Origin: Commensalibacter papalotli
GTDB lineage: Bacteria; Pseudomonadota; Alphaproteobacteria; Acetobacterales; Acetobacteraceae
Assembly: GCF_947179115.1 (NCBI RefSeq)
Contig: NZ_CAMXCI010000001.1
Location: 1,090,331-1,154,330 of the forward strand
Direction of reading: 5' to 3'
DNA length: 64,000 bases
The stretch's first letter is position 1. Each line of letters begins with the position of its first letter. The position numbers and the translations under genes were made by a program. Shown here piece after piece: positions 33,635-41,585 of this stretch. The notes below the pieces were generated by a model. That model did no database searches. It was not told the DNA's origin and worked only from the letters and a program-made list of their open reading frames with translations.

Positions 33635-35107
33635 ATGGAAAACCCGCATACCTATTCGCCATTTGATTTTATTATTTTTGGCGCAACAGGTGATTTAACA
33701 ACTCGAAAATTATTACCTGCTTTATATTATCGTTACCTTGATGGTCAATTACCCAGCAATACTCGTATTATTGGTACTGCACGCTCACCATTGACAGATG
33801 AAGATTTCAGAAAACGTGCCCAAGATGGATTAAATCAATTCGTTCAAGAAGAGGATCATAGCCCAGAGAAAATAGAAGATTTCATTAAGCTCATTTACTA
33901 TATAAGCTTGGATGGCGCAGATCCTAATGGCAAATGGGCTGATATTGAAAAATTATTAAATTCAGACAAAGCCAACACTGTACGTATTTTTTATTTTGCA
34001 ACAGCACCTCGCCTCTATGGTGATATTTGTGATAATTTATCTAACAAAAAATTATTAACAAAAACCACTCGTGTCGTTTTAGAAAAGCCTATTGGAACCT
34101 CTTTAGCAACAGCCGAAGAAATTAATAGCCGTGTAGGAAAGCATTTACCAGAAAATCATATTTTCCGTATTGACCATTATCTTGGTAAAGAAACGGTTCA
34201 AAATATCTTAGCTTTGCGTTTTGCAAATCCTGTTTTTGAACGTTTATGGAGCTCTGATTCAATCGATTATGTCGAAATTACTGCTGCTGAGACTGTTGGG
34301 GTTGGCAAACGTGGTGGATATTATGATGGTGCTGGCGCATTACGAGACATGGTACAAAACCATTTATTGCAAGTCCTGTGTATGGTAGCAATGGATCCAC
34401 CTATATCATTAAATGCTGATGATTTACGTAATGAAAAGTTGAAGGTTTTACGCTCTTTAAAACCAATGACCGACGAAATGATCAAGACAGACACTGTCAG
34501 AGGTCAATACACAGCTAATTCTATTAATGGCGAAGATATGCCTGGTTATTTAGAAGAGCTTAAAAAAGACAAAAGCAATACAGAAACATTTGTCGCAATT
34601 AAAGCACAAATTAATACATCTCGTTGGACTGGCGTTCCTTTTTACCTCAGAACAGGCAAACGACTGGCTGAAAAAACCAGCGAAATCATTATTCAATTTA
34701 AAAAATCCGCTTGGTCCTTATTTCCGACAGCTCCTCAACCAAACCGTTTACATATCCGTATTCAACCTGATGAAGGTGTGTCGTTATCAATGCAGGTCAA
34801 AGATCCAAGTAAATCTCATACCAGTTTACGCAGCACCTTTATTGACATTGCGTTTTCGCCAGCTTTTCATATTCGTTATCCCGATTCATATGAAGGATTA
34901 TTAATGGATGCTGTTAAAGGAGATCCATTATTATTTATACGCCGTGACGAAGTTGATGCTGCGTGGAAATGGATTGAACCTATTTTGGACGGTTGGGCTA
35001 GAGACGTTATTCCCCTTTCTCAATATAAATCTGGAAGTTGGGGCCCTCAGGCATCTCAACAATTATTGGCTAAAGACGGCCATATTTGGCACGAAGATAT
35101 GCCTTAA
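33635..35107 (+). CDS. zwf: Glucose-6-phosphate dehydrogenase
   Basis: 490 residues. It oxidises glucose-6-phosphate with NAD(P) and opens the pentose phosphate route, the main sugar pathway of acetic acid bacteria, in which glycolysis is often incomplete. What is seen: the dinucleotide site FIIFGATGDLTTRKLLPALYYR (near residue 12), VVLEKPIGTSLATA, the active-site signature RIDHYLGKETVQN, GGYYDGAGALRDMVQNHLLQVLCMVAM and RTGKRLAEK. The gene is 6 bp upstream of a hypothetical gene. Neither pgl nor gnd is adjacent. Confidence 0.96.
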   Translation: MENPHTYSPFDFIIFGATGDLTTRKLLPALYYRYLDGQLPSNTRIIGTARSPLTDEDFRKRAQDGLNQFVQEEDHSPEKIEDFIKLIYYISLDGADPNGKWADIEKLLNSDKANTVRIFYFATAPRLYGDICDNLSNKKLLTKTTRVVLEKPIGTSLATAEEINSRVGKHLPENHIFRIDHYLGKETVQNILALRFANPVFERLWSSDSIDYVEITAAETVGVGKRGGYYDGAGALRDMVQNHLLQVLCMVAMDPPISLNADDLRNEKLKVLRSLKPMTDEMIKTDTVRGQYTANSINGEDMPGYLEELKKDKSNTETFVAIKAQINTSRWTGVPFYLRTGKRLAEKTSEIIIQFKKSAWSLFPTAPQPNRLHIRIQPDEGVSLSMQVKDPSKSHTSLRSTFIDIAFSPAFHIRYPDSYEGLLMDAVKGDPLLFIRRDEVDAAWKWIEPILDGWARDVIPLSQYKSGSWGPQASQQLLAKDGHIWHEDMP

Positions 35108-35113
35108 TCTCCT

Positions 35114-35590
35114 ATGTCTGAATCACCTAATCATTCTCAAAAGCCTGTTAAACAAGAAGAGAATACATCTCGTTTCTCAGGCAAACCTCGCCGTTCAATA
35201 AAGCGCAGGATTATACAGCGTGTTATTTTTGCATTACTGTTTTCTGCTGGGGTTATTGGTGCCCAAGAAATGGGATGGATAGACAATATCTCGCGTCAAT
35301 GGAGCAAACAAAAAGTAAACTGGATGGATAATAAACAAGTCACCCAGTATCTACGCACGGTCATTACCGATAATAAATTGACCCAGACACCTATAAACTG
35401 TCTTGTTTTTGTTATTAATAATGACACAGGAGAAGAAACAGTGAATATGCAGGTAAGAGAGCAACATAACAGCACTTGCACCAATACACGCAATGATTTC
35501 CCTTTGTTATTTACCTTTCGCGTTGATCGAACAAATGGTAATATACAGGTTGATAAGGGATCCCCTAATCACTTTTATCCTATCCATTAA
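35114..35590 (+). CDS. Hypothetical single-pass membrane protein, 158 residues
   Basis: A basic, disordered N-terminal part (about 35 residues, ending in RRSIKRRIIQR) leads into one hydrophobic helix (VIFALLFSAGVIGAQEMGW), so the remaining 100 residues should lie in the periplasm. That part has two cysteines (INCLVF and STCTNT) that could form a disulfide, and reads like a small beta domain (CLVFVINNDTGEETVNMQVREQH, then FTFRVDRTNGNIQVD). No family recognised. It lies 6 bp after zwf and 27 bp before petA, so it is probably cotranscribed with them, although a link in function is not apparent. Confidence 0.65.
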   Translation: MSESPNHSQKPVKQEENTSRFSGKPRRSIKRRIIQRVIFALLFSAGVIGAQEMGWIDNISRQWSKQKVNWMDNKQVTQYLRTVITDNKLTQTPINCLVFVINNDTGEETVNMQVREQHNSTCTNTRNDFPLLFTFRVDRTNGNIQVDKGSPNHFYPIH

Positions 35591-35617
35591 TGGCTCAATG
35601 ATAAGGCTTAAGCTCAA

Positions 35618-36250
35618 ATGACGGATACTCCATCCACACCAACGCCTCCTCTACTCTCTTCACAGAACAATCGGCGCAGTTTCTTAAAACTATTAACCGC
35701 TAGCTCTGTGACCGTTGGCGGCGTTGTTGTGGCATGGCCTTTTCTTAATAGTTTAAATTCACAAAACACAATTCTGGAACATAGTTTTGTTGATGTTGAC
35801 ATTTCTTCCTTAAAAACAGGACAGCAAATAACCGTAACTTGGCAAGGACATCCCGTATTTATCTTAAACCGCCCCAAAGAAACACTGCAAACATTACAAG
35901 ACGCAAGCTTGGTTTCACACCTACGCGATCCAGACAGCAAGGATTTCCAACAACCTCCTTATACGCAAAATTGGCATCGTTCTATTCATCCTGAAACAGC
36001 TGTTTTAATAGGGGTTTGTACGCATTTAGGATGCGTTCCAACCTTACAACTCAGCAATAAAATGGGGGGACTATATAATTGCACATGTCATGGCTCAAGG
36101 TTTGACCTAGCAGGACGTGTCTATAAATCCATGCCCGCACCCTATAATCTTCCTGTGCCGCCTTATACTTATATAAAACCTAATATCATTCGAATTGGTG
36201 AAAACCCCAAAGGTCAAGATTTTGACTTTACGAAAATCAAGCAACTTTGA
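35618..36250 (+). CDS. petA: Ubiquinol-cytochrome c reductase, Rieske iron-sulfur subunit
   Basis: 210 residues. The N terminus has a twin-arginine signal anchor (NNRRSFLKLLTASSVTVGGVVVAWPFL), normal for Rieske proteins, which are exported folded. The 2Fe-2S ligands are in CTHLGCVP and CTCHGSRFDLAGRV (the more usual CPCHGS has Pro instead of Thr), with PAPYNLPVPPY behind. It would pass electrons from ubiquinol to cytochrome c1 in the bc1 complex. What is missing: petB (cytochrome b) and petC (cytochrome c1) do not follow; the next genes are the RNase P RNA and mraZ. It lies 27 bp after the hypothetical gene downstream of zwf. Confidence 0.9.
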   Translation: MTDTPSTPTPPLLSSQNNRRSFLKLLTASSVTVGGVVVAWPFLNSLNSQNTILEHSFVDVDISSLKTGQQITVTWQGHPVFILNRPKETLQTLQDASLVSHLRDPDSKDFQQPPYTQNWHRSIHPETAVLIGVCTHLGCVPTLQLSNKMGGLYNCTCHGSRFDLAGRVYKSMPAPYNLPVPPYTYIKPNIIRIGENPKGQDFDFTKIKQL

Positions 36251-36339
36251 TTTAAACACTTTATCGTAACAATTCCTAAAATCCTCATCTTTATAGTTTT
36301 TCCTTGACTTTTTATCCAAAACACAGTCCCTATGAGCTT

Positions 36340-36747
36340 GTCAGATAGCCAGATGATCGCTGTTTATATTGCCAAAAACTCTATAAAAAGAGGAAAGTCC
36401 GGGCTCCACGGAAAAATGGTGCCAGTTAATGGCTGGCGAGGGTAACCTCAGGGAAAGTGCCACAGAAAATAAACCGCTTGTCGGAATTTATTGTTTCTCA
36501 ATAAATTACAAGTCAGGGTGAAATGGTGTGGTAAGAGCACACCGCGTTCTTGGTAACAGGAATGGCAGGGTAAACCCCACCAGGAGCAAAACCTAATAGG
36601 GATAACGGATCATTGCAAAATGATCGAAGATTTTCCGTCTTGTTATCCGGGTTGGTTGCATGAAATGCGATGCGAATCGTATTCTAGATGAATGGTCATC
36701 ACTTGTCTTTTAGACATTTACAGAACCCGGCTTACCGGCTATCTGAC
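36340..36747 (+). ncRNA. rnpB: RNase P RNA (type A)
   Basis: The 5' end (GTCAGATAGCC) pairs with the 3' end (GGCTATCTGAC) to form helix P1. Inside are the universally conserved GAGGAAAGTCCGGGCTCCA (about 36390), the GGGTAACCTCAGGGAAAGTGCCACAG run, AGGGTGAAATGGTGTGGTAAGAGCACACCGCG, AGGGTAAACCCCACC and, near the end, TTACAGAACCCGGCTTA. The order fits bacterial type A RNA. The ends are set by the P1 pairing and may be off by a few bases. Confidence 0.93.
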
Positions 36748-36908
36748 TTTTAAACTCTCTTTCAATTTAAATACTACCACTTATAGAATAACTTTAACCC
36801 CAATTTTTCATAAATACGAAGCAATTTTATCTTTGTTTAAAGAAGTTTAATAGCTTTTGGGCAAAAGCCACTGAAAATAGAAGATTTTTTACTGTAATCG
36901 TTTGACCT

Positions 36909-36932
36909 CCCATATTGACCCATGCTATCCCA
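36909..36932 (-). promoter_or_regulatory. MraZ operator: three TGGG repeats with 10-bp period
   Basis: CCCA occurs at 36909, 36919 and 36929 on the plus strand, that is TGGGN with 5-base spacers on the minus strand. This is the repeat pattern known to bind the MraZ protein at its own promoter. It lies 94 bp upstream of mraZ. TTGACC at 36902 overlaps it and could be a -35 element, so binding would block transcription of the dcw cluster. Confidence 0.75.
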
Positions 36933-37025
36933 TAAAAGAACATGGTCGATTAATAATGACACCAGATCAATTCATATTCATTTTCTTTTAGATTTACGCA
37001 ACATGTTAGAAAGGGGCATACAAGA

Positions 37026-37505
37026 ATGAGCTTATTCCTTGGTACACATCAAAATAGACTTGATGTCAAAGGAAGGGTTTCTGTGCCTGCAAGCTTTCGA
37101 TCTGCCTTGCGTAAAGAGCAAACTAAAGAAAATCATTCATTAATTTTCCGCCCTTCTCATAAAATGCCTTGCATTGAGGTTTGGCCTCTTTCGATTTTTT
37201 CTGAACTTACCAATTCTTTAGATAGCTTAAATCTGTTTTCAGAAGAGCATGATGATATCGCTACAACTCTATATGCAGAAGCATGGCCTATTGATCCAGA
37301 TCGAGAAGGCAGAATATTGCTGCCAGATATTTTAAAAGAGCATGCTAACTTGACAGATTCAGTGACCTTTATGGGGCTAGGAACGATTTTTCAAATCTGG
37401 GAACCAATTGCAGCTATTGAAAGATGCAAAGCTGCACGTCATAAAGTGCAACAAAAAACCTTGGCAGTTCCACCAAAAGCAACAAAAAAAGGGGTAGAGT
37501 TATGA
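37026..37505 (+). CDS. mraZ: Transcriptional regulator MraZ
   Basis: 159 residues with two AbrB-like swapped-hairpin domains: FLGTHQNRLDVKGRVSVPASFRSAL at the N terminus, and EAWPIDPDREGRILLPDILKEHANLTDSVTFMGLGTIFQIWEP in the second half, each with the DxKGR or DREGR motif. MraZ represses the dcw operon in E. coli by binding TGGGN repeats; three such repeats are found 94 bp upstream. It is the first gene of a gapless 19.5-kb cluster. AAAGGGG about 10 bases before the ATG is the ribosome site. The stop overlaps the start of rsmH in ATGA. Confidence 0.95.
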   Translation: MSLFLGTHQNRLDVKGRVSVPASFRSALRKEQTKENHSLIFRPSHKMPCIEVWPLSIFSELTNSLDSLNLFSEEHDDIATTLYAEAWPIDPDREGRILLPDILKEHANLTDSVTFMGLGTIFQIWEPIAAIERCKAARHKVQQKTLAVPPKATKKGVEL

Positions 37506-38452
37506 CAAAACATATCTATCCTGCGCATGAGGGACATTTTCCTGTCATGTTAAACGAAGTAATGGCTTTACTAGATCCACAAGATAAAGGTGTCTATGTT
37601 GATGCTACTTTTGGTGGCGGTGGATATAGCAAAACCATCCTATCTGCTGCTGCATGTGAGGTTTGGGGGATTGATCGTGATCCCGATGCCATTGCTCGTG
37701 GACAAGAAATTCAAAAAGAATTTACTTCTTTACATTTATTACAAGGTGATTTTTCCAATATAAAGGAATTATTAGCATCACAAAAAATTACTGAATGTAA
37801 TGGTATTGTTCTTGATTTAGGGGTCTCTTCTTTTCAAATTGATCAAGCAGAACGCGGTTTTTCTTTCCGTTTTGATGGTCCTTTAGATATGCGAATGAGC
37901 CGCACAGGAAAAACAGCGGCTGATCTAGTCAACACACTTTCAGAAACAGAGTTGGCGGATATTTTGTTCCACTATGGTGAAGAACGGTTTTCTCGTCGAA
38001 TTGCCAAAGCTATTGTCCAGCGCCGTATTGAGGCTCCATTTGAAACCACCCAAGATTTGGCTGGTTTAATTCAGAAGACTATTCACGGGGACAAAAGCGG
38101 CATTAATCCTGCAACGCGTTCTTTTCAAGGGTTACGCATTGCTGTAAATAATGAACTAGAGCAAATTCACATTGCACTTCAAGCAGCTTTAAGTTTATTA
38201 AAGCCCGGTGGGAAGCTAATTGTTGTTTCTTTTCATTCTCTTGAAGACCGTATCGCCAAAGATATTATGAACAAAGCTGCTGGTCGTATCGCCAAACCGT
38301 CTCGACATTTGCCGCTTTCATTGTCTCCATCACAAGCTGATAATGAGTTTGAGTTATTAACTTCGAAACCACAACGCCCCTCTGAACAAGAATGTCAGCT
38401 TAATCCTCGCTCTCGCAGTGCCAGACTGCGTGCGATCAAACGCCGTTTATGA
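37502..38452 (+). CDS. rsmH: 16S rRNA (cytosine1402-N4)-methyltransferase
   Basis: 316 residues. It methylates C1402 in the decoding centre of 16S rRNA. What is seen: HFPVMLNEVMALL, the SAM site VDATFGGGGYSKTIL, the acidic residue in WGIDRDPDAIA, GIVLDLGVSSFQIDQAERGFSFRFDGPLDMRM, TRSFQGLRIAVNNEL and VVSFHSLEDRIAKD, ending in SARLRAIKRR. Length is typical. It overlaps mraZ by 4 bp and precedes ftsL by 23 bp. Confidence 0.96.
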   Translation: MTKHIYPAHEGHFPVMLNEVMALLDPQDKGVYVDATFGGGGYSKTILSAAACEVWGIDRDPDAIARGQEIQKEFTSLHLLQGDFSNIKELLASQKITECNGIVLDLGVSSFQIDQAERGFSFRFDGPLDMRMSRTGKTAADLVNTLSETELADILFHYGEERFSRRIAKAIVQRRIEAPFETTQDLAGLIQKTIHGDKSGINPATRSFQGLRIAVNNELEQIHIALQAALSLLKPGGKLIVVSFHSLEDRIAKDIMNKAAGRIAKPSRHLPLSLSPSQADNEFELLTSKPQRPSEQECQLNPRSRSARLRAIKRRL

Positions 38453-38475
38453 TCTGAAAAAAGGAAAAACTCCCA

Positions 38476-39576
38476 ATGATGATCCGTCCTTTCACTTTGT
38501 TTTGTGCTTTCTTTGCTGGAGTTTCTGGTATGGTTTTGTACGCACAAAAACATAAAACAACCCAGCTCGACAGAGAAATTACTAAAATTGTGTACGATAC
38601 ACAAAGAATTAAGTCTAATACAGCTATGTTGCGCACTGAATGGACGTTATTAAATCAACCTGATCGTTTGAAAAATCTTGCTAATCAGTTTATCCCTGGG
38701 TTACGTCCCTTAAACCCTAGCCAGTTTGTACAAATGGCTGCTGTTAGCACAACGCTTCCGCCAATTATAAAGACTCAAGAAAAAGACAAAACACGTGAAG
38801 ATTTAGTTAAAAATGTTGCCCAAAATAATGGGCAGCCTGCTCCTATTATTGCTGATACTTCATCTGATAAAACTGAAGAAAACAAAAATACATCACCAGC
38901 GCTTATTGCCAAAAATACTGAGAGTTCATCTCCATCTGTAACACAAGCTAAACCTCAACAAACAGCCAAGCCTATTACAAAACCTGTTATTGTTGCTAAA
39001 AACAGTGTGAAGATTGAACCTGTAACTACTTCAGAGCCCGTGCGTCGTAAAAAAGTTAAAACGACAGAAATTGCTGATGCAACAGATGCTATTGAAACAC
39101 AAAATCTAAAACCACAAACTGTTAAAAAACCTATTATTTCACCAACTAAAAATAATGTCGTTACTGAGTCTGTGGTTACGCCTGCACCAGTACATCGTAA
39201 GAAAGTTAAAACGACAGAAATCGCTGATGCAACAGATGCTATCGAAGCACAAAATCTAAAACCACAACCTGTTAAAAAGAATCATATCCAGAATGTTTCT
39301 TATAATATTCAAAGTGATAATCCTTTTTCTCACAACAAAGTTGCACGTCCGAAACAGACTGTTTCTAGTCAAACCAATACAACAAATAATGAAGCTTCAC
39401 TTGAGAAAAAACTCTCTAGTAAACCAACACAACCGACGTCAACCATTGCCCAAAAAAAACGTCCCGCTGCGATCAAAGTTGCACGGAATGACAGTAAAAA
39501 AAGTAACTATACCGAATCTGCTTTAGGTGGTAACGCTGATGATGCCCTTCCCGCTCCTGTTCCTTTCGCTCATTAA
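38476..39576 (+). CDS. ftsL: FtsL-like division protein with a long repeated tail
   Basis: 366 residues. Position between rsmH and ftsI and the N-terminal layout identify it as FtsL: one membrane helix (residues about 5-24), then the coiled coil THQ-like stretch TTQLDREITKIVYDTQRIKSNTAMLRTEWTLLNQPDRLKNLA and the typical LRPLNPSQFV near residue 76. FtsL bridges FtsQ/FtsB to FtsW/FtsI. Ordinary FtsL proteins have 90-130 residues; here about 260 more follow, low in hydrophobic residues and rich in Lys, Thr, Pro, Asn and Gln. They contain a 38-residue block occurring twice (residues 181-218 and 231-268). The tail would lie in the periplasm. The DNA is in frame and its codons are like those of the neighbours. 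Confidence 0.8.
   Translation: MMIRPFTLFCAFFAGVSGMVLYAQKHKTTQLDREITKIVYDTQRIKSNTAMLRTEWTLLNQPDRLKNLANQFIPGLRPLNPSQFVQMAAVSTTLPPIIKTQEKDKTREDLVKNVAQNNGQPAPIIADTSSDKTEENKNTSPALIAKNTESSSPSVTQAKPQQTAKPITKPVIVAKNSVKIEPVTTSEPVRRKKVKTTEIADATDAIETQNLKPQTVKKPIISPTKNNVVTESVVTPAPVHRKKVKTTEIADATDAIEAQNLKPQPVKKNHIQNVSYNIQSDNPFSHNKVARPKQTVSSQTNTTNNEASLEKKLSSKPTQPTSTIAQKKRPAAIKVARNDSKKSNYTESALGGNADDALPAPVPFAH
39016..39279 (+). repeat. Two 114-bp near-identical blocks with a 150-bp period inside ftsL
   Basis: Blocks at 39016-39129 and 39166-39279 code for the same protein segment (RKKVKTTEIADATDAIE, then QNLKPQ and VKK). Most codons are also identical, so the duplication is recent or kept alike by recombination. 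Confidence 0.85.
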
Positions 39577-39600
39577 TTATTAAAGGTTGTATATAAAGCG

Positions 39601-41571
39601 ATGCAATACAGGGATGATCAGAGGTCTAATCCTCCGCGTAGAAAAATGCAGGAAAATAATTCTGAGCCAAAGCTAAGCAAAAGAGAAAAGAAAAAACAAT
39701 ACAATAAAATGGATAAGACCAGAGCCCGTCTGCTGATCGCAGCATGTGGCTTTTGTGCTTTGTATGGCGCTGTGGCTTTTAAGTTAAGTTTAGCTACTAT
39801 TCTAATGCCTCTTGCCCCACAAAAAAATCAAATTGCACCTCAGGTTCCTGCTATTCCCAAGAGCGATCCAAAGGGAGTAATGTCAGGTGATTTTTCTTTA
39901 CCTCAAATTAAAAGAGCTTCAATTATTGACCGAAATGGTCAAATTTTAGCTATTTCATTACCGGTTGCACAAGTTTACGCTAACCCTCTAGAAATCATTG
40001 AACCTACTGTTGTTGCCAATAAACTAAAGGAAATACTTCCCTCTCTTGATGTTAATAAAACAATAGAGCGTTTATCTTCGCGCAAACAGTTTATTTATGT
40101 TGCGCGAGACATCTCTCCACAACAAGAGGTTGCCATCAATAACTTAGGTATTCCTGGATTATATTTCGAAGCAGGTGAACGCCGTCGTTATCCACTAGGA
40201 AGGCTTGCTTCTCATATTATGGGTAGTGTTGATATTGATGATCATGGGATTGCTGGCATCGAGAAATTTTTCAATGAACGTCTTATGGAGAATCGTCATC
40301 CATTAAGATTATCTATTGATACGCATGTGCAAACTGTTGTCCAAGAAGAGGTGGAGGCTGCAAAAAATAAATTCCAAGCAGAAGCCGCTTGTGGAATTGT
40401 TATGGATGTGCACACGGGTGAAATTCTAGCAATGATTAGCTTGCCAGATTATGATTCCAATCAATTTAGTAAGTCATCTCCAAATTCACAGTTTAACCGT
40501 GCCACTAATGGGATGTATGAACCAGGATCTACCTTCAAACTACAAAACGTAGCCATGGCATTAGAGTTAGGCGTTGTTCGCATTTGGGATCGTTTTGCGA
40601 CTGCGCCTATACGTGTGGGACGATTTACTATTAAAGATTTAAAAACAGATCATTTCCCTCCATATTTATCTTTACCTGAAGTGATGGCTTACTCATCCAA
40701 TCCTGCCTCTGCACATATCGCCTTGGATGTTGGAGCAGAAAGGCAAAGGGAATGGATGCAAAGAATGGGATTTACCGCCCGCGTTCCTATTGAATTACCA
40801 GAGGCTGGCCGACCCATTGTTCCCGCTGCCAAAAACTGGGGGATTTCAACTGTGATGACGATTGCTTTTGGTCATGGTATTGCTGAATCTCCACTTGCAA
40901 TTGTCAGAGGAACCGCGGCTACTGTAAATGGTGGAGTTCTAGTCAAACCAACTTTATTATCTTTGCAAGATATCAGTAACAATGATCCATCTGTGCAACC
41001 GCAAGATCCCAACCTGCCCCCTCCAAAACCACAAGCTCAGGGCGAACGTGTTCTTTCTGAAAAAACTTCCTCACTTTTAAGAAAAATCTTGCGTTTAGAC
41101 GTAACCAAAGGGACTGGTAGAAATGCAGAAGTGCCAGGATATTTTGTTGGTGGAAAAACGGGAACCAGTGAAAAAGTCAGTAAATCTGGGGGGTATCTAA
41201 AACATGTGAACGTTTCTGCATTTACGGCTGTATTCCCGATGAATGATCCTAAATATGCGGTCTATGTGATGCTAGATAGCCCTAAGCCAACCAAAGAAAC
41301 TCATGGTTGGACAACGGCTGGTTGGAATGCTGCCCCAGCTGTTTCTAAAATCATTGGACGTATTGGCCCTATCCTTAATCTGTTTCCAAATACCAAAGAT
41401 GCTGCCACCATTGATGCACAAATGGCTATTCCTTTGCGTCCTCCTGTTCCTAAAGGTATCAGAGCTTTGGGACCAGGAAATGATCCAGGCGATCCTCGTC
41501 TTAATCGTCAACAATCCAATGAAAAACCAAAAAAGAAAACCACCGTCACAACATCTTCAACAAGACAATAA
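39601..41571 (+). CDS. ftsI: Peptidoglycan transpeptidase FtsI (PBP3)
   Basis: 656 residues. It crosslinks septal peptidoglycan. A basic cytosolic tail of about 42 residues precedes one membrane helix (LLIAACGFCALYGAVAF). The dimerisation domain includes RASIIDRNGQILA and RRYPLGRLASHIMG. The transpeptidase has the SxxK motif Ser310-Thr-Phe-Lys313 (EPGSTFKL), SSN (365-367) and KTG in GGKTGTSEKV. The C terminus is Lys, Thr and Ser-rich and probably disordered. It lies 24 bp after ftsL; murE starts 14 bp after its stop. FtsW, its glycosyltransferase partner, is encoded at 46938. Confidence 0.96.
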   Translation: MQYRDDQRSNPPRRKMQENNSEPKLSKREKKKQYNKMDKTRARLLIAACGFCALYGAVAFKLSLATILMPLAPQKNQIAPQVPAIPKSDPKGVMSGDFSLPQIKRASIIDRNGQILAISLPVAQVYANPLEIIEPTVVANKLKEILPSLDVNKTIERLSSRKQFIYVARDISPQQEVAINNLGIPGLYFEAGERRRYPLGRLASHIMGSVDIDDHGIAGIEKFFNERLMENRHPLRLSIDTHVQTVVQEEVEAAKNKFQAEAACGIVMDVHTGEILAMISLPDYDSNQFSKSSPNSQFNRATNGMYEPGSTFKLQNVAMALELGVVRIWDRFATAPIRVGRFTIKDLKTDHFPPYLSLPEVMAYSSNPASAHIALDVGAERQREWMQRMGFTARVPIELPEAGRPIVPAAKNWGISTVMTIAFGHGIAESPLAIVRGTAATVNGGVLVKPTLLSLQDISNNDPSVQPQDPNLPPPKPQAQGERVLSEKTSSLLRKILRLDVTKGTGRNAEVPGYFVGGKTGTSEKVSKSGGYLKHVNVSAFTAVFPMNDPKYAVYVMLDSPKPTKETHGWTTAGWNAAPAVSKIIGRIGPILNLFPNTKDAATIDAQMAIPLRPPVPKGIRALGPGNDPGDPRLNRQQSNEKPKKKTTVTTSSTRQ

Positions 41572-41585
41572 TAAAGCCTTTTATC

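Noticed and set aside
39016..39279. CRISPR or mobile repeat
   Set aside because: The two blocks are in frame inside ftsL, only two copies, and code for a protein repeat.
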